A DNA stretch of 64,000 nucleotides, taken from contig CAYIYZ010000005.1 of NCBI GenBank assembly GCA_964367935.1, positions 62,001 to 126,000 of the forward strand, written 5' to 3'. How positions within the stretch are numbered: the stretch's first letter is position 1; each line of letters starts with the position of its first letter. This DNA comes from Scatomorpha sp964367935. Lineage in GTDB: Bacteria; Bacillota; Clostridia; Oscillospirales; Oscillospiraceae. The translations under genes were made by a program, and so were the position numbers. Below the pieces are notes generated by a model that was given only the letters and a program-made list of their open reading frames with translations, was not told where the DNA came from and did not search any database. This document shows positions 1 to 9,169 of this stretch, one piece after another.

Positions 1-384
1 CTCAGCCTCTATTCCCTTATACTCGCCAAGCTCTACCTCAGGATACACATCAGTCTCAAAAGTCATGGTAAGTGCCTTATCTTCAGCCACAGAAAAATCC
101 GTATATGCAGGCATTCCAACATTCTTTACATTACCCTCTGCTACACCATACTCAAACGCCTTCTGCGCCAAAGCCTGTGCCGCATCGTCATGGAAAACGT
201 CAGCTCCATACATGCCCTCTATTACAGCGCGAGGTGCCTTGCCCTTTCTAAAGCCGGGGACCATTATGCTGCCCTTGTTCTTCTTATAAGCTTCGAATAC
301 CGCAGCTTCAAATGTAGCTCCGTCCACCTCAATTTGAAATGTTACCCTACTGTCCGTCTTCTTCTCCATGTTCTTTAGTTGCAT
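1..384 (-). CDS. tig: Trigger factor, N-terminal part (gene cut by window edge)
   Basis: The minus-strand reading frame starts at the ATG at 384-382 with a GGGAGG ribosome-binding site 9 nt upstream, and runs open to base 1 (128 codons). The protein begins MQLKNMEKKTDSRVTFQIEV and contains the signature VPGFRKGKAPR, which is the ribosome-binding loop of trigger factor, the chaperone and peptidyl-prolyl isomerase at the ribosomal exit tunnel. Only the N-terminal ribosome-binding domain is in the window; the PPIase and C-terminal arms lie beyond the left edge. In Firmicutes clpX/clpP often follow, but that cannot be seen here. Confidence 0.95.
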   Translation of the reverse strand, partial: MQLKNMEKKTDSRVTFQIEVDGATFEAAVFEAYKKNKGSIMVPGFRKGKAPRAVIEGMYGADVFHDDAAQALAQKAFEYGVAEGNVKNVGMPAYTDFSVAEDKALTMTFETDVYPEVELGEYKGIEAE

Positions 385-452
385 TGCCTTGTTCCTCCCA
401 AATTTTATCTCTTTTATTTATTAATTTTTTTCCTTTTTTTACAAGCTTAAAA

Positions 453-481
453 ATTATAGCAGATGTACACCATAAAATCAA
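453..481 (-). promoter_or_regulatory. SigA-type promoter of tig
   Basis: On the minus strand a -35 TTGATT (481-476) and a -10 TATAAT (458-453) are 17 nt apart. The leader before the tig start is about 70 nt and A/T-rich. Confidence 0.65.
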
Positions 482-488
482 CTATAAA

Positions 489-1181
489 TCACTTCAATAC
501 CAACTCCGGCATGAAGTTGATATAGTCTGCCGACACAAGCTTATATATTGTATTCTCATGCCAACCCTCAAACGCATTATTGCACGACTTGCCGTGTATG
601 TGCCCGTAATAACATCGTTCCACCTCGTAATCTCTGAATAAGTCCAGTATCTCCCTGCACTCATATGTGCCATACTTCGGTGGATAATGCAAGAACACCA
701 GCTTCTTACGTGTACCCGCCTGTTTCAACGATGCCTCAAGTCGCAGTATCTCCCTGCGCATTATCTTCGCATCATGCTCCTTGCCACGCTCTTCCTCGTA
801 GAACCAACCTCGTGTTCCGCAAATCGCATACTCCGTACCATACTCTACACATGCATTATTTAATATGTCCATTTCACGAAGACCCCAGTCCGAAAAGCTC
901 TTTTGTGCCTTCGTCGCAGTCGTCCACCAATAGTCATGATTGCCCTTTAGTAGCACCTTCTTGCCGGGCAAAGCATCTATATACTCAAAATCCGCTCTTG
1001 CCTGCTCCATGCTCATAGCCCAACTTAAGTCGCCGCAAAGCACACACACATCCTCAGCGCCCAAATGCGAAAAACCATCTTTGATTTTCTCAACATATCC
1101 GGACCACCTCGGACCAAACACATCCATCGGCTTATCCGCACCCAAAGGTAAATGTAAATCCCCTATTGCATAAAGCGCCAT
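489..1181 (-). CDS. Calcineurin-like metallophosphoesterase
   Basis: 230 aa. Metal-binding motifs of the calcineurin-like phosphoesterase fold appear in order: GDLH (residues 7-10), GDLSWAM (from 50), GNHD (80-83), an HYPP histidine near 160 and GHIHG near 195. The length and the WSGYVEKI segment fit the family of predicted phosphohydrolases common in Clostridia. The natural substrate is not known. There is no signal peptide, so it is probably cytosolic. GAGGAGGC lies just upstream of the ATG. The gene precedes tig on the same strand, but tig has its own promoter. Confidence 0.88.
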   Translation of the reverse strand: MALYAIGDLHLPLGADKPMDVFGPRWSGYVEKIKDGFSHLGAEDVCVLCGDLSWAMSMEQARADFEYIDALPGKKVLLKGNHDYWWTTATKAQKSFSDWGLREMDILNNACVEYGTEYAICGTRGWFYEEERGKEHDAKIMRREILRLEASLKQAGTRKKLVFLHYPPKYGTYECREILDLFRDYEVERCYYGHIHGKSCNNAFEGWHENTIYKLVSADYINFMPELVLK

Positions 1182-1322
1182 GTGCGCCTCCTCTTTTTCT
1201 CGCTTTTCTCATTTTTTTCAAATTACACCACATTATTATTTTGCAATTAATAAATATAGTTCGCCTTTGTGCTCATAATATCCTACGACACAAGTCACAA
1301 TTTATTTTCGGAGGGCAATACT

Positions 1323-1499
1323 ATGCAAGACGATACTAAGAGATACGAACGTAAGACCAGCGCTGTAGCCTGTGATGCGAAAAATTGTGAGCACAACACT
1401 CAGGATATCTGCACAGCAAGCCACGTAAACGTCAGAGGTAAAAATGCTAACAGCACTTCACAGACCAGCTGTGAAACCTTCTCCTGTAAATCCTGCTAA
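1323..1499 (+). CDS. DUF1540 cysteine-rich small protein
   Basis: 58 aa, starting MQDDTKRYERK. An upstream in-frame ATG exists at 1269, but the start at 1323 has the ribosome-binding site (GGAGGG, 6 nt away). Six cysteines and the pattern C-x4-NC-x2-N-x4-IC-x2-S (residues about 17-33) followed by TSCETFSCKSC match DUF1540 (PF07561). This is a small, probably metal-binding, domain frequent in spore-forming Clostridia and of unknown function. It is the only plus-strand gene in the first 12 kb, and a hairpin terminator follows it. Confidence 0.85.
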   Translation: MQDDTKRYERKTSAVACDAKNCEHNTQDICTASHVNVRGKNANSTSQTSCETFSCKSC

Positions 1500-1515
1500 T
1501 CTCCCGCCATTTCCC

Positions 1516-1536
1516 AAAGCGTCGTAAGACGCTTTT
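1516..1536. terminator. Hairpin between DUF1540 gene and thrC
   Basis: An 8-bp perfect stem (AAAGCGTC/GACGCTTT) with a GTAA loop and a short T run on the plus strand. It separates two convergent genes, and its 3' arm overlaps the thrC stop codon. Confidence 0.6.
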
Positions 1537-3016
1537 ACATAACGGTCGATAACAGATATTTCCTCATCTCGCCAGTCTCAACGCTATCGGTAAATCGTAT
1601 CGCTCTCTTGTCTAGGTCCTTCAAAGGCTTGGGCGCCTGGGTTCCCGTCCTTCGCTCCAAACCATCGACAAGTTCAGCTCCATTACCCTCTGCATTATCT
1701 CCCAACGCCCTCAAAACACTGTCACAGAACTTATAAGGACTCGCCGTTGAAACTATAACCGTCTCCGTTTCATCTCCCGTCGCCGCCCTATAGTCTTCAA
1801 CCGCCTTATAGCCTACAGCCGTATGAGTATCCATCAAGTAGCCTTCTCTCTCATACAGACCGTTTATGCGCTCAAAAGTATCATCATCGCTACAGTAGGA
1901 AGCAAAAAACTCTCGTTCTATATCAGTTTTCAATGCCGAGCCTACCTCATAGCGCCCCTCAGTACCCAGCTTCTTCATATAAGTTGATACCTCGTCCGAA
2001 GAACCGCTTACAAAGTACAGCAGTCTCTCCAAATTCGATGAAATCAGTATATCCATAGACGGTGACGCTGTCTTATAAAACGGCCTCGTCCTGTCATACA
2101 CACCTGTATTTATAAAATCTGTCAATACATTGTTCGCATTCGAAGCACATATAAACTTCTTTACCGGCAAGCCCATGCGCTTTGCCATATAACCCGCCAG
2201 AATATTTCCGAAATTACCGGTTGGCACCGAGAAGTTTATCTCCTCACCTATTTTAACTCTGCCCGCACTCACAAGGTCACAGTATGCCGAAAAATAATAC
2301 ACTATCTGCGGCAACAGACGCCCCCAGTTTATGGAGTTTGCCGAAGATAAGAAAATGCCCTGTTCATCCAGTGACTTCGCTAATTCCTTGTCTGCAAACA
2401 ATAGCTTTACGCCACTCTGTGCATCATCAAAATTGCCCTTGACCGCACAAACAGACACATTCTCGCCCACCTGTGTCACCATCTGCAACTTCTGTACATC
2501 CGATACACCGTCATCGGGGTAAAACACAAGTATCTTCGTGCCCTCAGTGTCTGCAAATCCCTCTAACGCTGCCTTTCCCGTATCTCCCGAGGTCGCAACC
2601 AGTATCAACACTGTCCTACTTTCACCCGTCTTCTTAAGTGAAAGCGTCAGTAAATGCGGTAGCGCCTGCAAAGCCATGTCCTTAAACGCAGCTGTAGGCC
2701 CATGCCACAGCTCCAAAAAAGATATCCCATTGCCCTGCACGCTCAAAGGCGCTATACGTGCATCGTCATAATTATCGCCATACGCAGCTGCGCAAACCTT
2801 ACACACTTCCTCAGCCGTGAAATCCTCCAAGTACAGTCCCATCACGTATTCAGCTCTCGCCCTATAGTCCATGCCGCACATGCGCTCTATGTTATCTGCA
2901 CCCACTCTCGGAACACTCTCAGGTACATACAAACCACCGTCCGGTGCTAAACCCTCAGCAATGGCATATGCCGCGCCGTCTTTAACACTGTTTCCTCTTG
3001 TACTGAAATACTTCAT
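1535..3016 (-). CDS. thrC: Threonine synthase
   Basis: 493 aa. It converts O-phosphohomoserine to L-threonine using pyridoxal phosphate. The PLP lysine is K112 in HGPTAAFKDMALQ. The N-terminal MKYFSTRGN and the TSGDTGKAALEGF phosphate-binding segment are typical of the long (about 490-500 aa) type II bacterial and fungal form. It lies last in the minus-strand lepB-rbgA-rnhB-yraN cluster, 13 nt after yraN, so it is probably co-transcribed although it is not functionally related. Confidence 0.96.
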   Translation of the reverse strand: MKYFSTRGNSVKDGAAYAIAEGLAPDGGLYVPESVPRVGADNIERMCGMDYRARAEYVMGLYLEDFTAEEVCKVCAAAYGDNYDDARIAPLSVQGNGISFLELWHGPTAAFKDMALQALPHLLTLSLKKTGESRTVLILVATSGDTGKAALEGFADTEGTKILVFYPDDGVSDVQKLQMVTQVGENVSVCAVKGNFDDAQSGVKLLFADKELAKSLDEQGIFLSSANSINWGRLLPQIVYYFSAYCDLVSAGRVKIGEEINFSVPTGNFGNILAGYMAKRMGLPVKKFICASNANNVLTDFINTGVYDRTRPFYKTASPSMDILISSNLERLLYFVSGSSDEVSTYMKKLGTEGRYEVGSALKTDIEREFFASYCSDDDTFERINGLYEREGYLMDTHTAVGYKAVEDYRAATGDETETVIVSTASPYKFCDSVLRALGDNAEGNGAELVDGLERRTGTQAPKPLKDLDKRAIRFTDSVETGEMRKYLLSTVM

Positions 3017-3029
3017 GTTACACCCCTAA

Positions 3030-3380
3030 TCATTCAAATGCATTTTCTATATGTTCTATTTCCAAACCATTACCTGTATAAACCTCAAGCACATCAAAGC
3101 GCACATCCATGTCCCAGCCTTCCCGTGCTATATACATCGCCGCACTCTTTATTATCTTCTCCTGCTTAGATCTCGTCACGTACTCACGACCTGCGGCAAA
3201 CCTTTTATCCTTCCTACTCTTCACCTCAGAGAACACTAAGCAATCTCTATCTTTGGAAATTATGTCAACCTCTCCGTAGCGACTTATATAGTTTAAGCTT
3301 ATAATTTGATGTCCCTTCTTACGTAAGTACTCAGCCGCCACGGCCTCCGCACTCTTGCCCGCCAGCCTATTATCCGACAT
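3030..3380 (-). CDS. yraN: UPF0102 family protein YraN
   Basis: 116 aa. The sequence has the family hallmarks G-x2-AE-x-VAAEYLRKKG (residues 8-22), NYISRYGEVDII (30-41) and a VFSEVKSRKD segment, which is the E/K pair of the restriction-endonuclease-like fold. Its function is not established. Its position directly after rnhB is conserved in many bacteria; here the gap is 2 nt. Confidence 0.92.
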   Translation of the reverse strand: MSDNRLAGKSAEAVAAEYLRKKGHQIISLNYISRYGEVDIISKDRDCLVFSEVKSRKDKRFAAGREYVTRSKQEKIIKSAAMYIAREGWDMDVRFDVLEVYTGNGLEIEHIENAFE

Positions 3381-3382
3381 TT

Positions 3383-4003
3383 CTACACCTCAGTGAGTAT
3401 CTTCTTTAAAAACGATGTCCTATGCTCCTTCGTCACACCGAAACTGTGTATTGCCTCCGTATGCTTTTTCGTGCCGTAACCCTTATGACGCTCAAATCCA
3501 TACTCGGGATATACATTCGCAAGCTCGACCATGTACCTGTCTCTTGTCACCTTCGCTAGCACTGATGCTGCAGCTATACTTGCACAGCGCTCATCTCCAC
3601 TCACTACAGCTTGCGCATTCTCAGATTCTATGCCCTTAACCGTATTTCCGTCTATTAAATAAACATCGGCTTTCACATCAAGCAAAGCCACCGCCCTATT
3701 CATCGCCGCAAATGTGGCATTTAAGATGTTTATCTCTTCTATTTCATCTACATGTGACATCGCTATGCCATAAGCTACAGCTCTATCCTTTATCACATCG
3801 AAAAGTGCGTCCCTTTTCTTCTCACTAAGTTTCTTCGAATCATCCAGGCCTTCTATCACACAGCCATCGGGTAGTATAACTGCTGCTGCACACACAGGAC
3901 CTGCCAAAGGGCCTCTCCCCGCTTCATCAACTCCGCAAATAACACTATAACCCTTCGACCTCAAATCAGCCTCAAATTCACTCAAATCACGCTCAGCTCT
4001 CAT
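3383..4003 (-). CDS. rnhB: Ribonuclease HII
   Basis: 206 aa. It cleaves the RNA strand of RNA-DNA hybrids and single misincorporated ribonucleotides. The active-site signature GVDEAGRGPLAGP is at residues 24-36 (D26, E27), with LDDSKKLSEKKR near 73-84 and the C-terminal HKGYGTKKHTEAI. The start overlaps the end of rbgA by 11 nt, indicating translational coupling. Confidence 0.96.
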   Translation of the reverse strand: MRAERDLSEFEADLRSKGYSVICGVDEAGRGPLAGPVCAAAVILPDGCVIEGLDDSKKLSEKKRDALFDVIKDRAVAYGIAMSHVDEIEEINILNATFAAMNRAVALLDVKADVYLIDGNTVKGIESENAQAVVSGDERCASIAAASVLAKVTRDRYMVELANVYPEYGFERHKGYGTKKHTEAIHSFGVTKEHRTSFLKKILTEV

Positions 4004-4868
4004 CCGGCCACTCCAAACTCATCCTGCCTAACTTACCGCCTCTAAACTCATCTAAGAGAACTGCCGACATGCGCTCTAAATCAAGCTCGCCGCCTGATAT
4101 TAGAAATCCTCTGCGTCGTGCCGCCTCCTCCAAAAGCTCATAGCCATGCTTGCCTTCTATTTCCTTGAGCTTATAACGTGCCTGTATAGCCTCGGGATAT
4201 AACTTCGCAAGCCTCGTCAGAAAGTTCGATGCCAAAAGCTCTCTGTCGAGCACGTCATCCTTTACCGCACCTGTAACCGCTAAAAGTTCGCCCACTTCCT
4301 GACTATCAAACTTAGGCCACAATATGCCCGGTGTATCCATAAGCTCAAGACCCCTGTCAACACTGATCCACTGTCTGCCCCTCGTTACACCCGGTCTGTC
4401 CGACACCGCAGCCGCTTTCTTGCCCGCTACTTTATTTATAAACGTAGACTTGCCAACATTCGGGATGCCGACTATCATTACACGGAGCGGTCTCGTCGCT
4501 TGTCCCTTCTGTGCATAACGCTCCAACTTCTCACGCAGTACATATCGTACCGCAGCCGAAAAATTTGCCACTCCCTTACCGCTCTTAGAGTCCGTCTCAA
4601 CCACCGCCATATTCTGACGCTTAAAGTAATCACGCCACTTCACAGTCACTGCCGGGTCCGCTAAATCTACCCTATTTAATATGACTACCCTTGGCTTATC
4701 GCCTGCTAATCTATCCATGTCAGGGTTTCTCGACGCTAAAGGTATACGTGCGTCAAGTAGTTCGCACACCGCGTCTACTTGCTTCACATTCTCCTCTATC
4801 ATGCGCCCCGCTTTCGTCATATGTCCGGGGAACCAGTGTATATTTATCTTCTCATACTCACTTGACAT
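3993..4868 (-). CDS. rbgA: Ribosome biogenesis GTPase RbgA (YlqF)
   Basis: 291 aa. A circularly permuted GTPase needed for late 50S subunit assembly in Firmicutes. WFPGHMTKA (12-20) is the family N-terminal signature. The G motifs come in permuted order: G4-like NRVDL near 65, G1 GIPNVGKST near 133, then G3 DTPG near 178. Its ATG overlaps the lepB TGA (ATGA arrangement), and rplS lies just upstream. The rplS-lepB-rbgA-rnhB order is the standard Firmicutes layout. Confidence 0.96.
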   Translation of the reverse strand: MSSEYEKINIHWFPGHMTKAGRMIEENVKQVDAVCELLDARIPLASRNPDMDRLAGDKPRVVILNRVDLADPAVTVKWRDYFKRQNMAVVETDSKSGKGVANFSAAVRYVLREKLERYAQKGQATRPLRVMIVGIPNVGKSTFINKVAGKKAAAVSDRPGVTRGRQWISVDRGLELMDTPGILWPKFDSQEVGELLAVTGAVKDDVLDRELLASNFLTRLAKLYPEAIQARYKLKEIEGKHGYELLEEAARRRGFLISGGELDLERMSAVLLDEFRGGKLGRMSLEWPDES

Positions 4869-5440
4869 CAGCTATAATCGCTCCCAAAGTTTTTTAAGGG
4901 AAAGACTGTAAAGTACACCTTGCCCATTATATTACGCTCGTCCACAAAACCTATCCTAAAATCTCTACTGTCCGTAGAGTGGTTTCTATTGTCACCCATG
5001 ACAAACACAGAGTTTTCGGGCACAGTCACCTCGCCCGAAAAATTGATGCGCTCATACGTCGGCTCTGCCGTATACGGCTCATCCAAGGCTTCTCCATCTA
5101 CATACACAACTCCGGCATCAAAATCAATTCGCACTGTCTGACCCTCTGTCGCAATTATCCTCTTTACAAGTGCATCATCACCGTAACTATCTTTCTGCAA
5201 CACCACTATGTCACCCTGTTTGGGTGAATAAAACAAACCGGATACTATTATCTTGTCGCCCTCTTCAAGTGTAGGGTACATAGATGAGCCCAAAACATCG
5301 ACCAAACGTACTACAAAAGAAAACATGAGCACACACACAATCAGTGCAACCACTATTGACTGCAGCCACTCATATATTTCCCTTTTTTTGGGTATCTGCT
5401 CTGTTTCCGTCAATTCACTTTTCTTCGTGTTCTCGTCCAT
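4868..5440 (-). CDS. lepB: Type I signal peptidase
   Basis: 190 aa. A membrane-anchored serine protease that removes Sec/Tat signal peptides. One transmembrane segment lies at about residues 27-45. The catalytic Ser53 is in GSSMYPTL and Lys93 in ALVKRIIA; box E MGDNRNHSTDSRDF follows. An earlier in-frame ATG adds 12 residues, but the ATG at 5440 has AGAGGT 7 nt upstream and is preferred. It starts the lepB-rbgA-rnhB-yraN-thrC cluster. Confidence 0.95.
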   Translation of the reverse strand: MDENTKKSELTETEQIPKKREIYEWLQSIVVALIVCVLMFSFVVRLVDVLGSSMYPTLEEGDKIIVSGLFYSPKQGDIVVLQKDSYGDDALVKRIIATEGQTVRIDFDAGVVYVDGEALDEPYTAEPTYERINFSGEVTVPENSVFVMGDNRNHSTDSRDFRIGFVDERNIMGKVYFTVFPLKNFGSDYS

Positions 5441-5490
5441 GAAATTACCTCTTTGTCTCACTTTTTCATACAGCATCTGTACATTACTCC

Positions 5491-5519
5491 ATTATAACCC
5501 ATTAAAACACCTTTCGCAA
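5491..5519 (-). promoter_or_regulatory. Promoter of the lepB operon
   Basis: On the minus strand TTGCGA (5519-5514), a 17-nt spacer, then TATAAT (5496-5491). It lies just downstream of the rplS terminator, so lepB and later genes have their own start. Confidence 0.65.
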
Positions 5520-5529
5520 GCTGTTTACA

Positions 5530-5564
5530 AATAATTAAAATAAGCTGCCGCACAGCGACAGCTC
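5530..5564 (-). terminator. Terminator of rplS
   Basis: A 9-bp stem with two G-T pairs, loop CTGTG, followed on the minus strand by a T-rich tail (TTTTAATTATTT). It is 41 nt after the rplS stop. Confidence 0.7.
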
Positions 5565-5605
5565 ATTTCTTATTCTTTTACGCTCTCGACTTTTGCCAAG
5601 TACTC

Positions 5606-5947
5606 TTACAGACGCTCCTTGACCTTCGCCTTCTTGCCCACCCTATCACGTAGATAGTAGAGCTTCGCACGACGTACCTTACCTCTACGTATAGTCTCTA
5701 CTGATACTATACTCGGTGAGTGTACCGGGAACACCTTCTCCGATCCCACGCCGTAGCTTATACGACGTACGGTTATCGTCTCCTGGATGCCACCGTGCTT
5801 TCTTGCGATGATTGTGCCGTCAAACGCCTGATTACGCTCACGGCTACCCTCACGTACACGTATCATTATACGTACCGTGTCACCAACGTTCATTGTAGGT
5901 AGTTCGGGCTTCATGTACTCCTGTGTCAGTGTTTTGATTAGATCCAT
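5606..5947 (-). CDS. rplS: 50S ribosomal protein L19
   Basis: 113 aa, starting MDLIKTLTQEYMKPELP. The longer open frame begins 30 codons upstream, but the AAGGAAGG site 6 nt before this ATG and the family length (about 115) fix the start. PSIVSVETIRRGKVRRAKLYYLRDRVGKKAKVKER is the classic L19 C-terminus (shown here only to name it: key parts RRGKVRRAKLYYLR and GKKAKVKER). A leader of about 95 nt separates promoter and start; Bacillales L19 leaders regulate their own gene, but I could not fold this one to the known consensus. Confidence 0.96.
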   Translation of the reverse strand: MDLIKTLTQEYMKPELPTMNVGDTVRIMIRVREGSRERNQAFDGTIIARKHGGIQETITVRRISYGVGSEKVFPVHSPSIVSVETIRRGKVRRAKLYYLRDRVGKKAKVKERL

Positions 5948-6046
5948 GTCTATCCTTCCTTTTCTAAAGACGTTCTTGCCGCATATTGCGTCACAGAGGA
6001 CCGCCTTGATAATGCGAAAAATCACACTTTTCCGCAAAGCCTTAGT

Positions 6047-6075
6047 ATTTTAACACGCTTTACCGCACTTTGCAA
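6047..6075 (-). promoter_or_regulatory. Promoter of rplS
   Basis: On the minus strand TTGCAA (6075-6070), 17-nt spacer, TAAAAT (6052-6047). Confidence 0.55.
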
Positions 6076-6103
6076 GTACTTTTTTAGATTTTTCACGCTC
6101 AAC

Positions 6104-9100
6104 TCAAGGTATTTCCACTACAACAAGAGGAGTATAAAGCTCAAGCACATCACCTCTGATATACCTCCCGGAGTTATGACTTGAGTTTTCTGTATGTTCA
6201 TCGACATACTCATCATCCAAATAGCCGTAGTACCATTCTTCCTTACCCGTCTCTGGGTTTATTATCATAAAATCTTCTATGTGCACCTCCAGTACTTCAG
6301 GCTTCCTTTCCTTCGTAGCTTCATAGTGTTGCTGCGTAGAGGCTCCGTTTTGAATCGGAAAAACTGTCACATTTTCTATATCCATATTTCCAAACGCAGC
6401 ACTATAAAAATCACCGCTTCTCTCTACTATATACATTCTCACATCAGTGACAAGCAAACCTGTATTATTTACTAAAGTAAAATCATATTTATAGTCAAAT
6501 GCGCCCACAATCTTACTCGATGCAACTATAGTTGCCGTAAAATCTTCAATCGTCAGCTTCCCTGTCTGTGTAGGCGGCGTTGGCGTCGGTGTCGGCGTTT
6601 CAGTGCCGCCCACTATCACCGCCGTTAGCGTTATGGGGCTCAATGCCATATCACTTATGGTATAGGTCGTCACGCCTGCGTTTTCATCGCCGAAGTCGCC
6701 CCAAGACTGTGTAAATTGTACAGTGCCGCCACCCACATTCTCTTCCCAATTCTCAAATGTCTCGCCTTCCTCAAGCTCACGCACAGCTATGTTCACTACC
6801 TCCTCGGGATAGTACATGCCGCTTCCGCTACCATTTACGACTATGACCTCTATAGGCTCTATCTCCTCATAGATAGCCGTCAAGGTGAGGTCATGCGGCG
6901 GCATCGTAAACGACTTATCTCTTCTATCTTCAGGCTCTGCATAGGCATCAAATCGTATTGAGTAGAAAGGATCTTGGTCATGCTGCCAATGTTTGAACTT
7001 AAAACCACGCTCGGGCTCATCATACTCTATTGTCACCGTCTCGCCTGCCGAATAAGTTCCGCTGCCCGTTCCGCCTATAACGGTGAGCTTATACTCACCT
7101 GTTTCCACAAGCTCTTCTTCCACATATACTGCCTCTACCGTATAGTCTTTGGCAGGCATTGATATATACGTGTCTGCAAGTTCATCTATCTTCTCGCCCG
7201 TGTCCACATCTATCCAATGCGAGAAGACAAAACCCTCCTCCGGCGTATTTGCCACTATGTGTACGCTCTCACCGGGCAAGTACACACCCGTTCCCGCTCT
7301 CAAAGCTGTGCCCATGTCCGTGCCATTAATTACCTTCAAGAAATATCCATCCTCGAACTGCGCCGTTATCTCTACGGGGGCATATATCATTTCAAACGTG
7401 GTTCTATCATTCGTCCATCCGAGGTCTATGGGCGCAGCTGTCTCCCACTGCCTAAACACCGAGCGTGCCGTCGGTGGTGTGGCAGTTATTTCCACTATTA
7501 TTTGCTTACCGTCTATATCGTACCTGTCATAAAAGCCCGAGCCCGTGCCGTCATTCACCGTTACCCTATGCTTATACACGGGTCTGAATATTACTCTCTC
7601 CGCAGGCATGATAACGGTATATGGATTACTCTCCGAATCCGCCTCACGATTTCGTGTCCAATACGAAAACATCTTATCGTCTTCTTCCGTGCCATAGTTC
7701 TCCGTCGTTATGGTGACAGGCGTGCCCTTGGTAAAATACCCCCAGTCATAAAGTCTATCGACTATGTCACCCCAATAAACAGACAGCTTATAGCCAAACT
7801 GTACTATACCCTCCTCGTACACTATGCCTATAGTAATCTCCGTACCGCTTACCGTCACACTCGCCGTGCCGTCTATGCCGTTATACACTATGGAGTCACG
7901 TGTACCGTCCGTGTCCAGTACATAGAAGTTTTCCACCTTATAACCCTTATCGGGGTCTAATTGCAGGTCAAGCTTCGTGCCCGTCTCCGCTGTTATTGTG
8001 ACCTCATTTTTCCTATATTCGTACTCGGGATCCGTTTCTTCAACATATTTCTTTGTCGCAGTGTCAAAGTCGCCCGTAATTACAAGCGAACCGTTATCAA
8101 CCCTATTTTCAAAATAGTCGAAGTCGCCTTCAATTACTACATCCCTATCGCCGATAAGTTCAAGCATACCGAAAGGATTGTCCTCGTTATCGGTCGACTC
8201 AAGCGTGACACCATCACCTATAGACGCATAGCTTATCCTGCTATCGCCCGTGACCACAACACGCACTCTGCCCTCTTCCCTAAACGCAGTCAAATTGCCA
8301 TCAACCACTGTGTCAATCAGTTCAACCGAGTTCTCACCGCCGCCTCTTATACTAACATCGCCTGAGATATGTAATTTCTCAAGCTTTACATCGCCTTCTC
8401 CCACGCCCTCGGCTATGATTACATTCCCATAAACATTGCCGTTTGACACAGTTACACCGCCTCTACTTATCACAACGTTTCCGTACATGTCGCCCTCATA
8501 CTCGCCAGGCACGCCGATATAGTGTGAGATACTGTTATCCAGCATCTTCACCACCTCAGCACGTGTCACCGACGCCTTCGGGTCAAAACTGCCGTCTTCT
8601 CTGCCGCCCAACATGTTGCCTGCCGTCATATACGAAATCGACGGCCTCGCCCACTCGCTTATGGACGCATTGTCATTAAAGTCAGTGTCTACATAGCCCG
8701 ATAAATCGAAATTCATCGCTCTGGCTATCATGACCGCAGCTTCCTCTCGCGATATCGAGTCCGTTGGACGCACCTTTCCCTCCGCTCCTAATATCACGCC
8801 TGCCCTATTTACTCGCAGCACAGCCTGCGTATAATAATTATCGTCTAGGTCGGAAAAACTATTTTCAGCTAGCACCTCATAGCCCATCACACGGTCGAGT
8901 ATCACACTGAACTCACCTCGTGTAATGTTGTCATTCGGTCTAAACTGCCCGTCGAAACCCGCTATTATGCCATGCTCGCTCCAAAGATTTATCTCATCTC
9001 TTGCCCAATGCTCACTCGTGTCCTCAAATCCTGACGCGTCAGCCGTCATAGGTATAAATACAAGTAGCATCACACAGTTTATCATCGCCAGTATCGCAGT

Positions 9101-9112
9101 TTTCAGTTTCAT
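6104..9112 (-). CDS. SLH-domain surface protein with InlB-type repeats
   Basis: 1002 aa, not assigned to a characterised protein. A signal peptide (residues 1-26, ending TADA) is followed by three S-layer homology motifs (about 28-75, 84-132, 140-195; FRPNDNITRGEF, VRPTDSISREEA, FDPKASVTRAEV), which bind pyruvylated secondary cell-wall polymer. Residues 205-350 carry short repeats resembling a bactofilin/beta-helix (GNVVISRGG, GNVIIAEG, GDVSIRGG). From about 380 to 830 come at least five divergent InlB-B (Flg_new_2-like) repeats with the GSG-Y-GE-V-I / F-F-HW / MP-D-TLTA pattern. A TPTPTPTPP linker precedes a unique C-terminal domain (870-1002). It is probably an exposed adhesin or structural protein. 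Strong promoter with an unusual palindrome upstream. Confidence 0.85.
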   Translation of the reverse strand: MKLKTAILAMINCVMLLVFIPMTADASGFEDTSEHWARDEINLWSEHGIIAGFDGQFRPNDNITRGEFSVILDRVMGYEVLAENSFSDLDDNYYTQAVLRVNRAGVILGAEGKVRPTDSISREEAAVMIARAMNFDLSGYVDTDFNDNASISEWARPSISYMTAGNMLGGREDGSFDPKASVTRAEVVKMLDNSISHYIGVPGEYEGDMYGNVVISRGGVTVSNGNVYGNVIIAEGVGEGDVKLEKLHISGDVSIRGGGENSVELIDTVVDGNLTAFREEGRVRVVVTGDSRISYASIGDGVTLESTDNEDNPFGMLELIGDRDVVIEGDFDYFENRVDNGSLVITGDFDTATKKYVEETDPEYEYRKNEVTITAETGTKLDLQLDPDKGYKVENFYVLDTDGTRDSIVYNGIDGTASVTVSGTEITIGIVYEEGIVQFGYKLSVYWGDIVDRLYDWGYFTKGTPVTITTENYGTEEDDKMFSYWTRNREADSESNPYTVIMPAERVIFRPVYKHRVTVNDGTGSGFYDRYDIDGKQIIVEITATPPTARSVFRQWETAAPIDLGWTNDRTTFEMIYAPVEITAQFEDGYFLKVINGTDMGTALRAGTGVYLPGESVHIVANTPEEGFVFSHWIDVDTGEKIDELADTYISMPAKDYTVEAVYVEEELVETGEYKLTVIGGTGSGTYSAGETVTIEYDEPERGFKFKHWQHDQDPFYSIRFDAYAEPEDRRDKSFTMPPHDLTLTAIYEEIEPIEVIVVNGSGSGMYYPEEVVNIAVRELEEGETFENWEENVGGGTVQFTQSWGDFGDENAGVTTYTISDMALSPITLTAVIVGGTETPTPTPTPPTQTGKLTIEDFTATIVASSKIVGAFDYKYDFTLVNNTGLLVTDVRMYIVERSGDFYSAAFGNMDIENVTVFPIQNGASTQQHYEATKERKPEVLEVHIEDFMIINPETGKEEWYYGYLDDEYVDEHTENSSHNSGRYIRGDVLELYTPLVVVEIP

Positions 9113-9141
9113 AGTTTTCCCTCCCTAACATTAATAATTCG

Positions 9142-9169
9142 ATTATAACATAATAGTGCAGTAAGTCAA
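9142..9169 (-). promoter_or_regulatory. Promoter of the SLH surface protein
   Basis: On the minus strand TTGACT (9169-9164), 16-nt spacer, TATAAT (9147-9142). The -35 lies inside the inverted repeat 9156-9199. Confidence 0.65.

Noticed and set aside
7217..7960. Open plus-strand frame of 247 codons inside the SLH surface protein gene
   Set aside because: Arg/His/Tyr-rich antisense product typical of a shadow frame; no ribosome-binding site and no family features.
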